Origin: Megalonaias nervosa
Lineage: Eukaryota; Mollusca; Bivalvia; Unionida; Unionidae
DNA length: 64,000 bases
Reading direction: 5' to 3'
Assembly: GCA_016617855.1 (NCBI GenBank)
Contig: JAECUM010009744.1
Coordinates: 36,474 to 100,473, forward strand
Numbering within the stretch: the first letter of the stretch is position 1; each line of letters opens with the position of its first letter. A program made the position numbers and the translations under genes. Under the pieces are notes generated by a model. It was not told the origin of the DNA. It saw only the letters and a list, made by a program, of their open reading frames with translations, and did not search any database. Below, piece by piece: positions 46,754 to 57,779 of the stretch.

Positions 46754-48560
46754 GTCTCACTGTTGGTCCATAGTGACCAGGCTTAGTCTTCTATCAAACT
46801 TAGAGAAATAAAAGTTAAATCTGTATCAAGATTTTGTCTATGTGGGGATCCATCTCAAGATTTTGTCTGTGTGGGGCAGAGGGTTAGTCCAGATTTCTCA
46901 GGACAGAACAGACAAGATCCTGTCCCTGCTGGAGACGCTGAGAGTAAAGACTGAGTTGTCAGCTCATCTGTTTCTCTGACTGCCGGGGACCTTGAATGCC
47001 ACTAGCATTTAAATTAGTGGGCAAATCAGGACTGGCTTCTGTCTGGAGTCTTCATGCACACCACACCAACAACCCAACACTTGCCTGTTTGCAGACACTT
47101 CAGATTCAGGGTGGGTCGCTTATCTACAGCCAAAGGGTCTCCTTCTGTAGGGTTTATGGTCTCTGGAAGAATCTGCTCTCCACATCAACAATATGGAAAT
47201 GGGGGCACTCTTTGTAGGCTTCCATGGGTGTGACTGGCAAATAAGAGGTCTCCTCCAGCAACACCTCTTTGGTAGTATACCTCAAAAGACAAGGAGGCAC
47301 ACATGCACCTTTTCTGTGTGTGGAGGTTTGGAACCTCCTTCACTGGACAGCTTCAGAAGGAATATTCCTTGAGCATGCCACATTCCCAAAAATAAGAACA
47401 TTTTGTTGGACAGTTTGTCAAGGAAAGGGAAGCTAGTTCTTTTGGCATGGTCTCTCCACCAATCCGTAAGACTCTCAGTGCCATCTTTGGGGAACACCCT
47501 TGATGGACTTGTTTGCCACCAAGCTGAACTACGAATTCTGCTTATGTTTCTCGAATCCCTGACCAGAGGGCTTGGGCAGTGGATGCCTTCAGCCCGAAGT
47601 GGGATCATCTATTTGCTTACATCATTCCACCCTTGAGGATGATCCTACAGGACTTGCACAAAGTCAAGCATTTCACAGTTCAACTCATTTTGATTGCCCT
47701 TCTATGGCCCCAGCAATGGTGGTTAAGTAATCTTCTCAATCTGCTGGTGGACCATCCCAAGAGCTTTCCTCAGAGGAGAGAACTTCCATCACGGCACAGG
47801 GCCCACAGATTTTCTCCACCTTCACTCTTGGCTCAAGTGATTGCTCTGCAAAGAAAAGTTTTCAAGCCAAGTTGCCAAGTGCATCATTCAGTTCAGGAGA
47901 AGGTCAGCCTCAAAGGTATATGATGTCAAATGGAAAATCTTTTGTGATGGTGTAGCAGAAAATATTGCATTCCTAGCTGTCCCTCTAAGGAATGCTGTCC
48001 CCTTGGAGTGCAGTGGCCAATTTTCTTCTTTTCCTTTCTAAAGTTCAGCCATTGAGCAGCCCTTTCGAACATGCACAGCCCTGCCATCAGGACAGGTTCT
48101 CACTTAGCAGACCTGATCTGATATTTAAAATTACAGAGACCAATGTCTTGATCAAAAATGTCTAAAATTAATCTCTCATGTGTCTTGTTGTCTGTAAATA
48201 CCCCCCCCCAACTTTTTGGGTGAAGCTTCCTTTGAGCATCCTACCATCACGATGGTTTTCTTGCTCACCTTAGCATCTTTGAGATGAAGTGATCTCCATG
48301 CCCTATCTATACATCAGGGTTTTATCCGGTTCAGTGGAAATTATGAGTCAGTTTCTCTCCCCTGCCAACCAGGTCTTTTTTTTTAGCAACAAAGCAGTTT
48401 CCATCAGTTGCTCCACTCCTGATTGAGATTCCCAATGTCAGCCATTATTTGTGCTGGGGATGACCAAGATAGACTTTTATGTCCAGTTTGGGCTCACTTT
48501 TTTTTTTTACTTGGCAGCCTTTCAAGAGAGAAGGAAAGGTAAGAAATATCTTTTCCTACC
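45640..48560 (+). mobile_element. DIRS-like retrotransposon 2b
   Basis: RT: 'LAQLKKDLHSLFQKCAVERV' near 45,921-45,980, 'FYSRYSFFPRKG' near 45,997-46,032, 'AVSINLHNANLHIPIF' near 46,143-46,190, 'YFDD' with intact aspartates near 46,350 followed by a stop. After the SINE come RNase H remnants, 'LDSLSRKGKLVLLAWSLHQS' near 47,406-47,465 and 'DAFSPKWDHLFAYIIPPLRM' near 47,582-47,641. Recombinase: 'ASKVYDVKWKIFCDG' near 47,910-47,954, and the C-terminal block equivalent to 'RLLCPVRAL' near 48,470-48,510. Stops and frameshifts throughout. The 3' end was set by loss of this similarity. Confidence 0.75.
46414..46749 (+). mobile_element. tRNA-derived SINE, family B, copy 2, inserted in DIRS-2b
   Basis: Flanked by ACCTGTCTCAC at 46,403-46,413 and 46,750-46,760, an 11-bp target duplication. 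A box CTAGTGGTTAGAGCATCC near 46,428; B box GGGTTTGAACT near 46,466; ends in (CA)n. The RT frame of DIRS-2b resumes immediately after it. Confidence 0.95.
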
Positions 48561-48569
48561 CATTAAAGA

Positions 48570-49165
48570 CTAATATATTCTTATTGGTTTAATATATTAA
48601 ACAGTACCAGTGATGATTGATATGTTAAATATTTGCCCTTGCCACAGTATTTCATCTTAAGTATATCATTAAATTTATTGATTTCAATTTGGGTGTTATT
48701 ATTAAACCTCAAGTTTGTTTATTTTCCTTACTGTTCGCTCACCTGGCAACTTGCATTATCCTGTGATGCTTGCTTCAGTTTTTCATTTTATAATTTTTTT
48801 TCTCAGCTGTGTAATTAAGATATGTTTAATTCATTCAAAGTACTATCAACTTAATGCAATGGTTCAATATCATCATCAATGAGCATGATAATTCTACATG
48901 ATACATTTTGTCTTTATTAATGGAATAGAACCCATAAGGTAAAAAAATATATTTTCAGAAAAATTTCATTTTTCTCCATCAACATATGACATTGTGACTT
49001 GAGTTGATACAACAACACTATTTAAACTTTGCCATCATGAAGATGTATTACCTCACCCCATCCCCCAATTTCAGCTTCTGCATCTTTATTTCTTATCCAC
49101 ATTTCTGTCCAATAGACTCTTTCTGGCAGGTGAATAGTGTTGTATTATATCACATGAGCGTGTTA
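48570..49165. other. AT-rich DNA, no gene seen
   Basis: Open frame 48,633-48,818 without recognisable features. Confidence 0.3.
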
Positions 49166-49168
49166 TAT

Positions 49169-49536
49169 CAGTAGTTCTCAAACTATTTTCCCCCAGACTT
49201 CTTGGACATTGCTGAAGGCTTTGGTGGACCACTTAATGATTGCTGAGAGTCTTGGCAGACCTCTTAATGGTCTTTCCTAATGGTGATTTTATTGTTAGCT
49301 AACTATTTATTGTAAAAGCATTTTGCTTAATATGCAATAAATATAAAAATTTAATAATAATAATTTTAAAAATTTTGTTCTACAAATAAAAGCACACAGC
49401 TCATATTATAATATCTCAGTAGTCTTTCCTTTCTAATGTGATGGAAAAGCCTGTTGTTTTATTTTTATTATTTTGTTTTATTTTTTTATTTCTGCACACT
49501 ACCTGAATGGTACCACAGTTAAGAACCTCCACATTG
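49169..49536. mobile_element. hAT-type MITE, decayed
   Basis: Left end CAGTAGTTCTCAAACTATTTT, followed by 'TTGGTGGACCACTTAATGATTG', typical of hAT non-autonomous elements. The right end is probably AGTTAAGAACCTCCACATTG at 49,517-49,536 but matches the left end poorly, and no 8-bp duplication is visible there. Confidence 0.45.
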
Positions 49537-49698
49537 AGGCACCTGGCTTTGTTTATGAAGAGAATGTTTGTTTCAGTAATGCAACACTGTTTGTTAGCTT
49601 TGGAAGGGTGTGTGCAATGACTTGTGGTATTACATTGAGTCCTCAATTATTACTTTATCTGTCATGTGCTCTTTGATTGCTGTAGATCAAGAGGAGAA

Positions 49699-50535
49699 AG
49701 TACTATTTTGACTCTTTGGTCTTAAACTAAGTAATAGAAAAGAGTAAAACCAACAAGTTTATAAAATTCAACAAATAATTTATTTCCCTAGGATACAGAG
49801 GGAAAAATGTATAAAGAATTTGGTATTGCACATTAAATCCTAAATAATCCTAGAATTTCTAACACAAGTCCTAATGATTAAAGTTCTGAATAAACTTTAG
49901 TGGTATTGTATTTTAATTTCAATTCCATAACATTAGAGCCAGATGTAGACTAACTAATCAAATCCAAAGCACTTTTATCCAAAACGTTCTTTTCCACCAA
50001 CTATTGGCCCAATTTTATTTTTATTTCTTGCTTTGTTCAAGAAGCCTTCACATCAGAAAATCATATTTTCTGGTAAGCTGGAGCAGTTCATCCTTTCTCA
50101 AGGAGTCTAACCCTTTCCTGGGTAGGATTTAAAAAAAGTTCTCCGCTTTAGATGACTTTGTAAAAGCTTGTTGATTTCACTATAGATTTCTAAAATGTGA
50201 AATACATGTAGTATCTAGGACTTAGAAAATTCCAAAACGATTTGAATTCGAATTTCAAAAGCAAAGTTTACTGAAATATTTTACAGAAATTTGTATCCCA
50301 TGGACGAGCCCCCAATTTGCTATTGTGACCATATTGTCTTAAACTAAGTGATAGAAAAGAACAAAAACCATCAGGCTTTGTAAAATTCTACAAATTTATT
50401 TCCTTAGAATACAAAGTGAAAAATGTAAAATGAACTTACGGTATTGCGAATTAAATCCCAAATAATCCTAGAACTCATAACACAAGTCCTAATGATGAAA
50501 GTTCTGAACAAACTTTAGTGATATTCAAAAATAAA
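49699..50535 (-). mobile_element. LTR-element remnant: two diverged direct repeats around a short internal part
   Basis: About 200-bp direct repeats at 49,715-49,920 and 50,335-50,535 share 'TCTTAAACTAAGT', 'AATAATCCTAGAA', 'AACACAAGTCCTAATGAT' and 'AACTTTAGTG', about four-fifths identical by eye. On the minus strand the right repeat is followed at once by a primer-binding-site-like sequence. This is the arrangement LTR, PBS, internal DNA, LTR read on the minus strand. Internal part is only ~370 bp and non-coding, so the element is deleted or a small non-autonomous one. LTR outer ends not determined. Confidence 0.55.
50295..50314 (-). promoter_or_regulatory. Primer-binding-site-like sequence (tRNA-Pro type)
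   Basis: Reverse strand reads TGGGGGCTCGTCCATGGGAT. The 3' end of tRNA-Pro would give TGGGGGCTCGTCCGGGAT, so it matches apart from a two-base AT insertion. It lies a few bases beyond the LTR repeat end, as a reverse-transcription primer site should. Confidence 0.6.
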
Positions 50536-50539
50536 TCTG

Positions 50540-51435
50540 ATGCTGGAAGTGTTGATGTGACTGTGATGGCTTGTGTCATAGTGATGTTTCAACAGTCGTT
50601 TGTTTGAATCACAATAATACAATCCAAGGCTATATCCTTATTTGTATTTCACTATAAACCCAAGTCTCTATTTCCAAGAATGTTATTTTTGGGCACTTTG
50701 TATTTCCAGAGAAGAATACCATGAATTAAATAATTTGAACAAATAAATTCCTGGCCAAATGAAATACTGGACACAACAATAATACAACTGATTCTGCTCA
50801 GATGTTATAGTATGAATGAATAATTATAGATAAACAAGATTATATAGTCCTCTACTTGACATCAGGTCACAATTAGCATTTTTTGCAACAAAAACAACTA
50901 CTTACCTAATGGAAAATTTCATTCTGGAAAGTTCCAAATGTTTACAGAATAAAATTTTAGTTATGATTAGAATGCTGTTATGAAAATTACAATCTAAAAT
51001 GTGGTAATCAACAGGTAGACCCAGCATTTCATGGGGAATTTCCATTGTTGGGCCCCAGACTGAGATAAACATGTTGTTTACAAAACCAAATTCAATGATT
51101 CAGGGCAGGTAGAAAATGAACTTGATTTTGGACAAGGTCAAATCCAAAATACAATTACCCATAGTATATAATAAATAAGAAAACTAACTAACAATGCAGA
51201 TTAAGTATACATAACAGTGCATAATTTCTATTCTGGACAATTGTACCAGTTTGACAGCACTTTTAATATGATATTTGTAGATTTTTAGCAAAAATTATAT
51301 TGATTTAACCAGACTAAGCTGATATAATGTTTATCTTCTTTAGATTCTAGATTGTAAACATTTATTCATATTGTCATTTTGGATTGGAATATTTGAGACA
51401 ATTGAAGATGAATAATCTAATTTATTACTCTCTGT
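50540..51435. other. AT-rich DNA, no gene seen
   Basis: May include the outer part of the LTR above, which I could not delimit. 'TTGTTGGGCCCC' near 51,043 is a possible LTR start on the opposite strand. Confidence 0.25.
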
Positions 51436-52104
51436 CTTCAGATAGAAAAGGTTTTATATGGGGCACTGTATTTATACTTACTATCTTTATATTCACATTA
51501 AGATAATGACAGTACATATGTGTACACGTTTCCCATCCCTAGTGTCTGATATTGATATGAACACAATACATATGCATACACTTTATTTGCCACACCTTAT
51601 GTCTGATATTGACATTAAGACAATGAGAATACATTTGTTCACACCTTGTTTGCTATCCATTGTGTCTGATATTGACATTAAGACAATGAGAATTCATATG
51701 CCTACACTTTGTTTGCCATCCATTATGTCTGATATTGCCATTAGGACAATGAGAATAAATATGCCTACACATTGTTTGCCATCCCTTAGGTCTGATAATG
51801 ACATTAGGACATTGATAATACATATGCCTACACTTTGCTTAGCCCTCTCTTTTGTCTAATCTTAACATTAGGACAATGAGAATTTGTGTCTTAACTAAAT
51901 TGCTTAGCCATCCCATATGTCTGATACTGATGTAGAGACAATGAGAATACATATGCCTTCACTTTTGCTTAGCCATCCCATAGGTCTGATCTTAACATTC
52001 TAACAATAAGAATATGTGTGCCTACACTCAACTTATGTCTGATACTGACGTTAAGACAATGATAATAAATATGCCTACACTTTGTTTAGCCATCATTTAC
52101 AGGT

Positions 52105-52262
52105 CTGACAAGAGGGGGGTGCAACCAGGGATATATAACGGGGCCCGGACCAAACAACACTTCTTAATTTTATTTTAAAAAATTTTTGTTTGAACAAAAA
52201 CTAGGAGAGGCCCAGGTGTTTCTTACCCCAGGGCCTGTGATTACTCTCTATGGCCCTGATCA
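52105..52262. mobile_element. Small insertion in the satellite array
   Basis: Non-satellite sequence, GC-richer at the ends (GGGGGGTGCAACCAGG … CCCAGGGCCTGTGATTACTC). Resembles the start of a decayed element but no matching inverted repeats were seen. Confidence 0.35.
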
Positions 52263-52822
52263 CTTAACATTTGGTCAGTGAGAATTCACATGCCTACACT
52301 TTTCTTAGACATTGCTTATGTTTGATGTTAACATAGGACAGTGAGACTATCTGTTTCATCACTTTGCTTAGTTATCTCTTGTATCTGATACTGACATTAA
52401 GACAATGATAATACATATGCCTATGCTTTGCTTACTAATAGTCATTTTGTGTCTGGTGTTAACATTAGGTCAATGAGAATATGCATGCCTACACTTTGCT
52501 TAACTTATGATGGATACTGACATTGAGACAATGAGAGTACATATGCCTACATGTTGTTTTTCAATCTCTTATGTCAAATATTAATATTAGGACAATAAGA
52601 ATACATATGCCTACACTTTGCTTAGCCATCCCTTATGTCTGATAATTAACATTAGGACAATGATGTTACATACGCTTACAGTTTGCTTGTTTCTTTTTTT
52701 AATGTCTGATACTTATGTTAAGACAAACAGAATATATATGCATACACTTTGCTTAGCTGTCTCTTATGTCTGATCTTAACGTTAGGACAATGATAATACA
52801 TATGGCTACAGTTTGCTTAGCC

Positions 52823-53006
52823 CAGTGGTTCCCAATCAATTTTGTGTGTGACCCTAAAAGATAGTTCCTCTGAACCTCATGAACCCATTTCCACCAGTTG
52901 ATAAGGATTCCTAACTTAAAAAAAAAATCCTGGCGACCCTCCATGACTCTGCAGGACATCCTTGTGACCCTGATTTGGCTCATGACCTAGGGTTTGGGAA
53001 CCATTG
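52823..53006. mobile_element. hAT-type MITE in the satellite array
   Basis: 184 bp with inverted ends CAGTGGTTCCCAATCAATTTT and (reverse strand) CAATGGTTCCCAAACCCTAG. The 8-bp flanks GCTTAGCC and GCTTATCA agree in 6 of 8, and the uninterrupted satellite sequence expected there is GCTTAGCC, so this is a slightly mutated hAT 8-bp target duplication. Confidence 0.85.
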
Positions 53007-53716
53007 GCTTATCAATCCCTTATGTATGACACCGATGTTAAGACAACGAGAGTACATATGCCTACATGTAGCTTAGCCATCCCTTATGTTTGATATTGAC
53101 ATTCAGACAATGACAGTACATATGCCTACATGATGCGTAGCCATCCCTTATGTTTGATACTGACATTCAGACAATGAGAGTACATATGCCTACATATTGT
53201 GTAGCCATCCCTTATGTTTAATATTGACATTCAGACAATGAGAGTACATATACTTGCACCTTGTTTAGCCATTCCTTATGTCTGATCTTAAGATTAGGAC
53301 AATGAAAATATGTGTGCCTTTGCTTTGTTTAGCCATCCCATATGTCTGATCTTCACATTAAGACCAGAATATGTATGCTTACACTTTGCTTATCCACCCC
53401 TTATGTCTGATACTGACATTTAAGACCATGAGAATTCATATGCCTACACCTTGCTTAGCCGTTGCTTATGTCTGATCTTAACATTAGAACAATGAGAATA
53501 CAAATGTCTACACTTTGCTTATCCATCCCTTACATCAGATCTTTAGAACAATAAGTATTTATGTGCCTTCACTTTGCTTATCCACCACTTATGTCTGATA
53601 CTGACATCAAGACAATGAGAATTCCTATGCCTAAACTTTGTTTATTCATCTCTTGTGTCTGATACTGATGCTAAAACAATGGGAATGCATATTCCTGCAC
53701 TTTATTTATCCATCCC

Positions 53717-53972
53717 TTTTTGTTGTTGTTGTTATTGTAGGGTTTAACGCCATTTTTCAGCACAAGGTAGGCTATACATGGCAGCCAGTATAAATGGTGG
53801 AGGAAGAACCCGGGAAAACCCTGGAAAGAACCACTGACCCACGAGAAGCTACTGGCAAGCTTTCTCACATATCCACATTGGCTGATCTGGAGATTCGAAC
53901 CCACTCAGACAGAGGTGCGATGGCAATGATCAGTAATGGTGGCACTTTAGACCACTCAGCCACTTGGGCTTC
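53717..53972 (-). mobile_element. tRNA-derived SINE, family A, copy 5
   Basis: Lies inside the satellite array. On the minus strand, A box TGGCTGAGTGG, B box GGGTTCGAATC, body and (CAA)n tail. The satellite unit resumes as 'TATGTCTAATCTTAACATT' right after it; flanks share CCCT only, so the duplication is short or decayed. Confidence 0.85.
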
Positions 53973-54489
53973 CCTATGTCTAATCTTAACATTAAGACAA
54001 TAAGAATACATATTCCTACACTTTGCTTACCCATCTCTTATGTCTGATGCTGACATTGAGAAAATGTGAATACATATGCCTACACTTCGTTTACCCATCC
54101 CATATGTCTGTTGCTGACATTGAGACAATGTGAATACATTTGCCTACACTTTGTTTACCCATCCCATATGTCTGATGCTGACATTGAGACAGTGTGAATA
54201 GATATGCCTACACTTTGCTTACCCATCCCTTATGTCTGATACTGACATTGAGACAATGTGAATACATATGCCTACACTTTGCTTACCCATCCCTTATGTC
54301 TGATACTGACATTGAGACAATGTTAATACATATGCCTACACTTTGCTTACCCATCCCTTATGTCTGATACTGACATTGAGACAATGTGAATGCATATGCC
54401 TACACTTTGCTTACCCATCCCTTATGTCTGTTGCTGACATTGAGACAGTGTGAATACATATGCATACAGTTTGCTTAGGTACCTCATAT

Positions 54490-55190
54490 GTCAATAACGT
54501 GTCTGCTGTTGACATTGAATTTTGTGTGTATAAATGCATGATACTGGTAAATTAGTAGTCTGTATTGTAATAAATGGTTGTCTACATTTCAGCTTGGTGC
54601 CATACATGCACTGTATTTTTTGTAGAACAGTTTCTTTGTAACATAATCATGAGTTTATTGTGAAGAATAAAGTTTCATTTATATGTTTTCTTGATAGAAA
54701 ATGTGTTATCACAATATAGCAGTTGAAGAAGACATGTTGCTTCTATTTTTTGAAAGTGTTCATTTTGTAATCCATCTATCTTTCTGTCCAGCATTTAGTT
54801 ATTCTTGTAATGGTTATATGCAGTAGATTTTTAAGAAAAAATACATCCTTAAAATGCTCAGTAATTAATATTTGTGCACAGTTGTGTATGTATGTGTTAG
54901 AGTTTAACAACACAGGTACAATAATGGCTATATGGTGCCAATGAGAAGAAACATACTAACAACGTGCATTCAAGTCAAAACTCCTTCTTTTGTATCATTA
55001 CAGGTTGTTTTGCAATCTTTAACTTCTTATCATTCAGTGCCTCTTTTTATCTTCTGAAAGTATTTGTGCAGTGCTTCATTTTTAGTTTTATTTTAGTTTT
55101 AGAACTTCGATTGGCACCATATAGCAGAGGTACCTACTGTATCATTAAACACGAATTCACACATGCTTAGTTATCAACATCTGGAAAACA
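54490..55190. other. AT-rich DNA, no gene seen
   Basis: Open frame 54,964-55,170 is hydrophobic without further features. Confidence 0.3.
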
Positions 55191-55199
55191 TGTATAAGA

Positions 55200-55790
55200 T
55201 GGGGCTTTCTAACATTATTCTGGTATAGGATAAGACCCATTGTCTTTTACTTGTATGAGATGATATTTTCTAACCTTATTTTGATATAGGGTAAAACACC
55301 CTACTCATATATGTATTAGGTTAGACTTTCTAGCCCTATTCTGGTAATGGGTAAGACACTCTAGTCTTATACTTGCATAATATGATACTTTCTAGACTTA
55401 TTCTGGCACAGGCTATTAAAGTACAACAACACTTTGTAACAAAATCATATAGTATGTTGTGAGGTAATGTCTTATATATCAATCCAAGGATTTTTTTTTT
55501 ATCTTCAAGCATCCTGAGACTATACATGTGTATGGAGACAGTTTCAGAATAAGGTTGGAAAATTTCATCCTGTACATGGGTGTCTTACCCTCTGCCAGGA
55601 CAGAATAAGGTTAGAAAGTTTCAGCCTGTACATGGGTGTCTTACCCTGTACCAGAGTAAGGTTAGAAAGTTTCAGCCTGTACATGGGTGTATTACCCTAT
55701 ACAAGAATAAGCTTAGAAAGAATCTTGTACAGGTATAAGCATACAGCATTTTACATTATACTAGAGTAAGGTTAGAATGTCACTTCATAA
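55200..55790. repeat. Inverted pair of ~55-61-bp tandem arrays
   Basis: The left arm (55,207, 55,268, 55,328, 55,390) has four units of TTTCTAACCTTATTCTGG … GGGTAAGACAC. The right arm (55,547, 55,602, 55,655, 55,705, 55,761) has five units of the reverse complement, AGAATAAGGTTAGAAAGTTT … GGGTGTCTTACCC. A spacer of about 130 bp separates the arms. The arms could pair into a large imperfect hairpin. Confidence 0.85.
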
Positions 55791-55978
55791 CATACAGTAT
55801 GGAACTTGTACTATCTATACAATTGGTTATTTGAAATTAAAAAATTTCAAATTCCAAAAATAAAATGATTTCTGAATTTATTTAATACGCTGTTGGAATC
55901 AAAATACGTGCAGATCTTTAATATCAGACATAAATATTCTAATAAATTGGTTGCACTTCTTAAATTTCTGTTGAGTTT

Positions 55979-56103
55979 TTAGCTCTACTGGTCATAGACC
56001 AGAAGAAGCTTATGGGATGGTTCGTTGGTTGTTATCTGTGATTTGTCCATTACCATAAGTTTGTTATAGCTTCTACTCCTAAAGTACTTGGAGGATTGCC
56101 ATG

Positions 56104-56137
<34 letters not shown>

Positions 56138-57351
56138 TCATCCCATGGTCTAGTTTATCCTAAATGAAAATGCCATCTTTCAAATCTTGAATGAAAAGCA
56201 ATATTGCCTTGGGTTTCCACCAGAAGTAGTTGGTCCAAAATGAAAATGGTATTGATCTGATGTCCAATATGGCCACTATGGTAGCTATCTGGAAGATCTT
56301 GTTATTGCATGGGGTTTCCATTACAAGACTTCTTCTGATATAAAGTTGGTCCTAAATGAAAATAGTTCTGATCTGGTATCGAATATGGCTGTCAAAGTGG
56401 CCATCTTAAAAATCTTTCTCCTGATTGTATGGTCATGTCAACATGGGGTTTTCACTAGAACACTACTTATGATGTCTAGTTGGTTCTAAATGAAAATTGG
56501 GCTGCTCAGAACTCCAATATTGCTGCCAAGCGGCCGTCTTGAAAATCTTGTTTATGCTAATCCTCCGGAATGAAAAGTAACATTGCCATGGGTTGTTCAC
56601 CAGAAGATCTCTTATGATGTATAGTTGGTTTAGAATGAATGTGATGTCAATCTGGTGGCCAGTATGGCCACCTTGAAAATATTGTCACCACTCTTCCTGA
56701 ATGGACATGGAGGTTTGACTAAACAACTTTTTATGATGTCTTGTTGTTCCTAATGATGTCATTCAGGCATTCAGTATGCCTGTCACAGTGGCCATCTTGA
56801 AAATCTTGTTATTTATCCTGAATAAATGGTCATAGCATTGGGTTTTCATGGAAAGCCTTAATTTATTGATTTGGTCATAAATTAAAATGTTGTCAATCTG
56901 ACTTATAATATTGCTGTCACAACGGCCATCTTGATTTGTTATCACTTCTAGATGGCTGGTCATATCAACCTGGGCTTTCGCCAAAAGACTTCTTATAATG
57001 TCTTGTTGGTACTAAATAGAAATGGAACCAATGTGATATCGAATATAGCAACCATGGCGTTCATCTTGAAAATCTTTTTATCATTGCTCTTTCTGAATGG
57101 AAAATCAAGTCAAGATAGGGTTTCGACAAGATGACTTTTTATGGCGCTATGTTGCTTCTAAATGAAATGGTGTAAAGTTGACATCCCATACATCCACCAC
57201 AGAAGCTGATTTTTAAAATCTTGTTATCACTGAAGAATATCAAAGATGTTTTCAACACTTTGCAGTTAAAAGAATGAAATTGTCTTAGCGTGAATACCAG
57301 GAAATTCTTTTCAGCCAGTAGAGCATCATTCCCTTCAAGGGACTCTTGTTC
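55979..57351 (+). mobile_element. Dispersed hairpin-ended element with internal ~140-bp repeats, copy 2
   Basis: The left end foldback TTAGCTCTACTGGTC … GACCAGAAGAAGCTT, then about nine degenerate units of 'GTTGGTCCTAAATGAAAAT … ATCTTGAAAATCTTGTTA', then the right end 'CCAGTAGAGCATCATTCCC … GGGACTCTTGTTC'. (CA)n at 56,106-56,137 lies inside. About 1.37 kb without large insertions, matching copy 1 after removal of its insert. Class unknown; no coding frame. Confidence 0.7.
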
Positions 57352-57467
57352 TTTTCTTTCTGACTAAATTCTCTCCAGTTAGCGATATTTATGTGAATTT
57401 TATCTTTGTAAGTAAAGGACTTATAGTCTAGTGTTTATTTAAAATGACTACATTTTTTCATTTTTAG

Positions 57468-57626
57468 ATGAAAGAAATGTCGACATTGAGAGTTCGAGGA
57501 ATAATATACCTCACTTACAAAGATCCCAATTGTCAACCAGATGATAAAAACCTCCCTAATATATGGGGTAATGAACCACTTCCACAGTTAATGGATGATA
57601 CATCCTCCTTCTCAGTTGTTGAATAA
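57468..57626 (+). CDS. Candidate terminal exon 4 of a host gene
   Basis: Preceded by CATTTTTTCATTTTTAG; 53 codons including the TAA at 57,624-57,626, phase 0 at the start. It reads 'MKEMSTLRVRGIIYLTYKDP' at the beginning and 'LMDDTSSFSVVE' at the end. A polyadenylation signal lies 134 bases after the stop. With the exon at 40,159 it gives a continuous phase-0 frame across a 17.2-kb intron. The first ATG is probably an internal methionine. Protein family not recognised. Confidence 0.65.
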   Translation: MKEMSTLRVRGIIYLTYKDPNCQPDDKNLPNIWGNEPLPQLMDDTSSFSVVE

Positions 57627-57759
57627 GTTGTTGATATTCAACGGAAACTTTTATTGTGTTTTTTATCTTTATCGTATATCTAGATGATATCTCAGATTAT
57701 ATTAACCCCTAACAGGAGTATTTTTTAACTGGTTTAAGTAAGAATATGAAATATGTATC

Positions 57760-57765
57760 AATAAA
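57760..57765 (+). terminator. Polyadenylation signal AATAAA
   Basis: AATAAA 134 bases downstream of the TAA of the candidate terminal exon, in an AT-rich 3' UTR-like stretch with T-rich sequence behind it. Confidence 0.5.
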
Positions 57766-57779
57766 AGCTTTTTATGTAA

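Larger units (their letters stand above)
51440..54480. repeat. 63-64-bp satellite array, roughly 40 units, with insertions
   Basis: Repeated unit TTATGTCTGATACTGACATT, then GAGACAATG…GAATACATATGCCTACACTTTGCTTAGCCATCCC. Exact 64-bp spacing is visible at 54,231, 54,295 and 54,359. Units at the right end (54,010-54,470) are more alike than those at the left, which suggests recent growth at that side. The array is interrupted at about 52,105-52,262, 52,823-53,006 and 53,717-53,972. A 133-codon open frame at 51,458-51,859 is just the repeat read in a 63-bp stretch. Confidence 0.95.

Noticed and set aside
51458..51859. 133-codon frame with repeated 'SDIDIKTMRIHMPT'
   Set aside because: Produced by the satellite array where units happen to be 63 bp; the frame is lost as soon as units are 64 bp.
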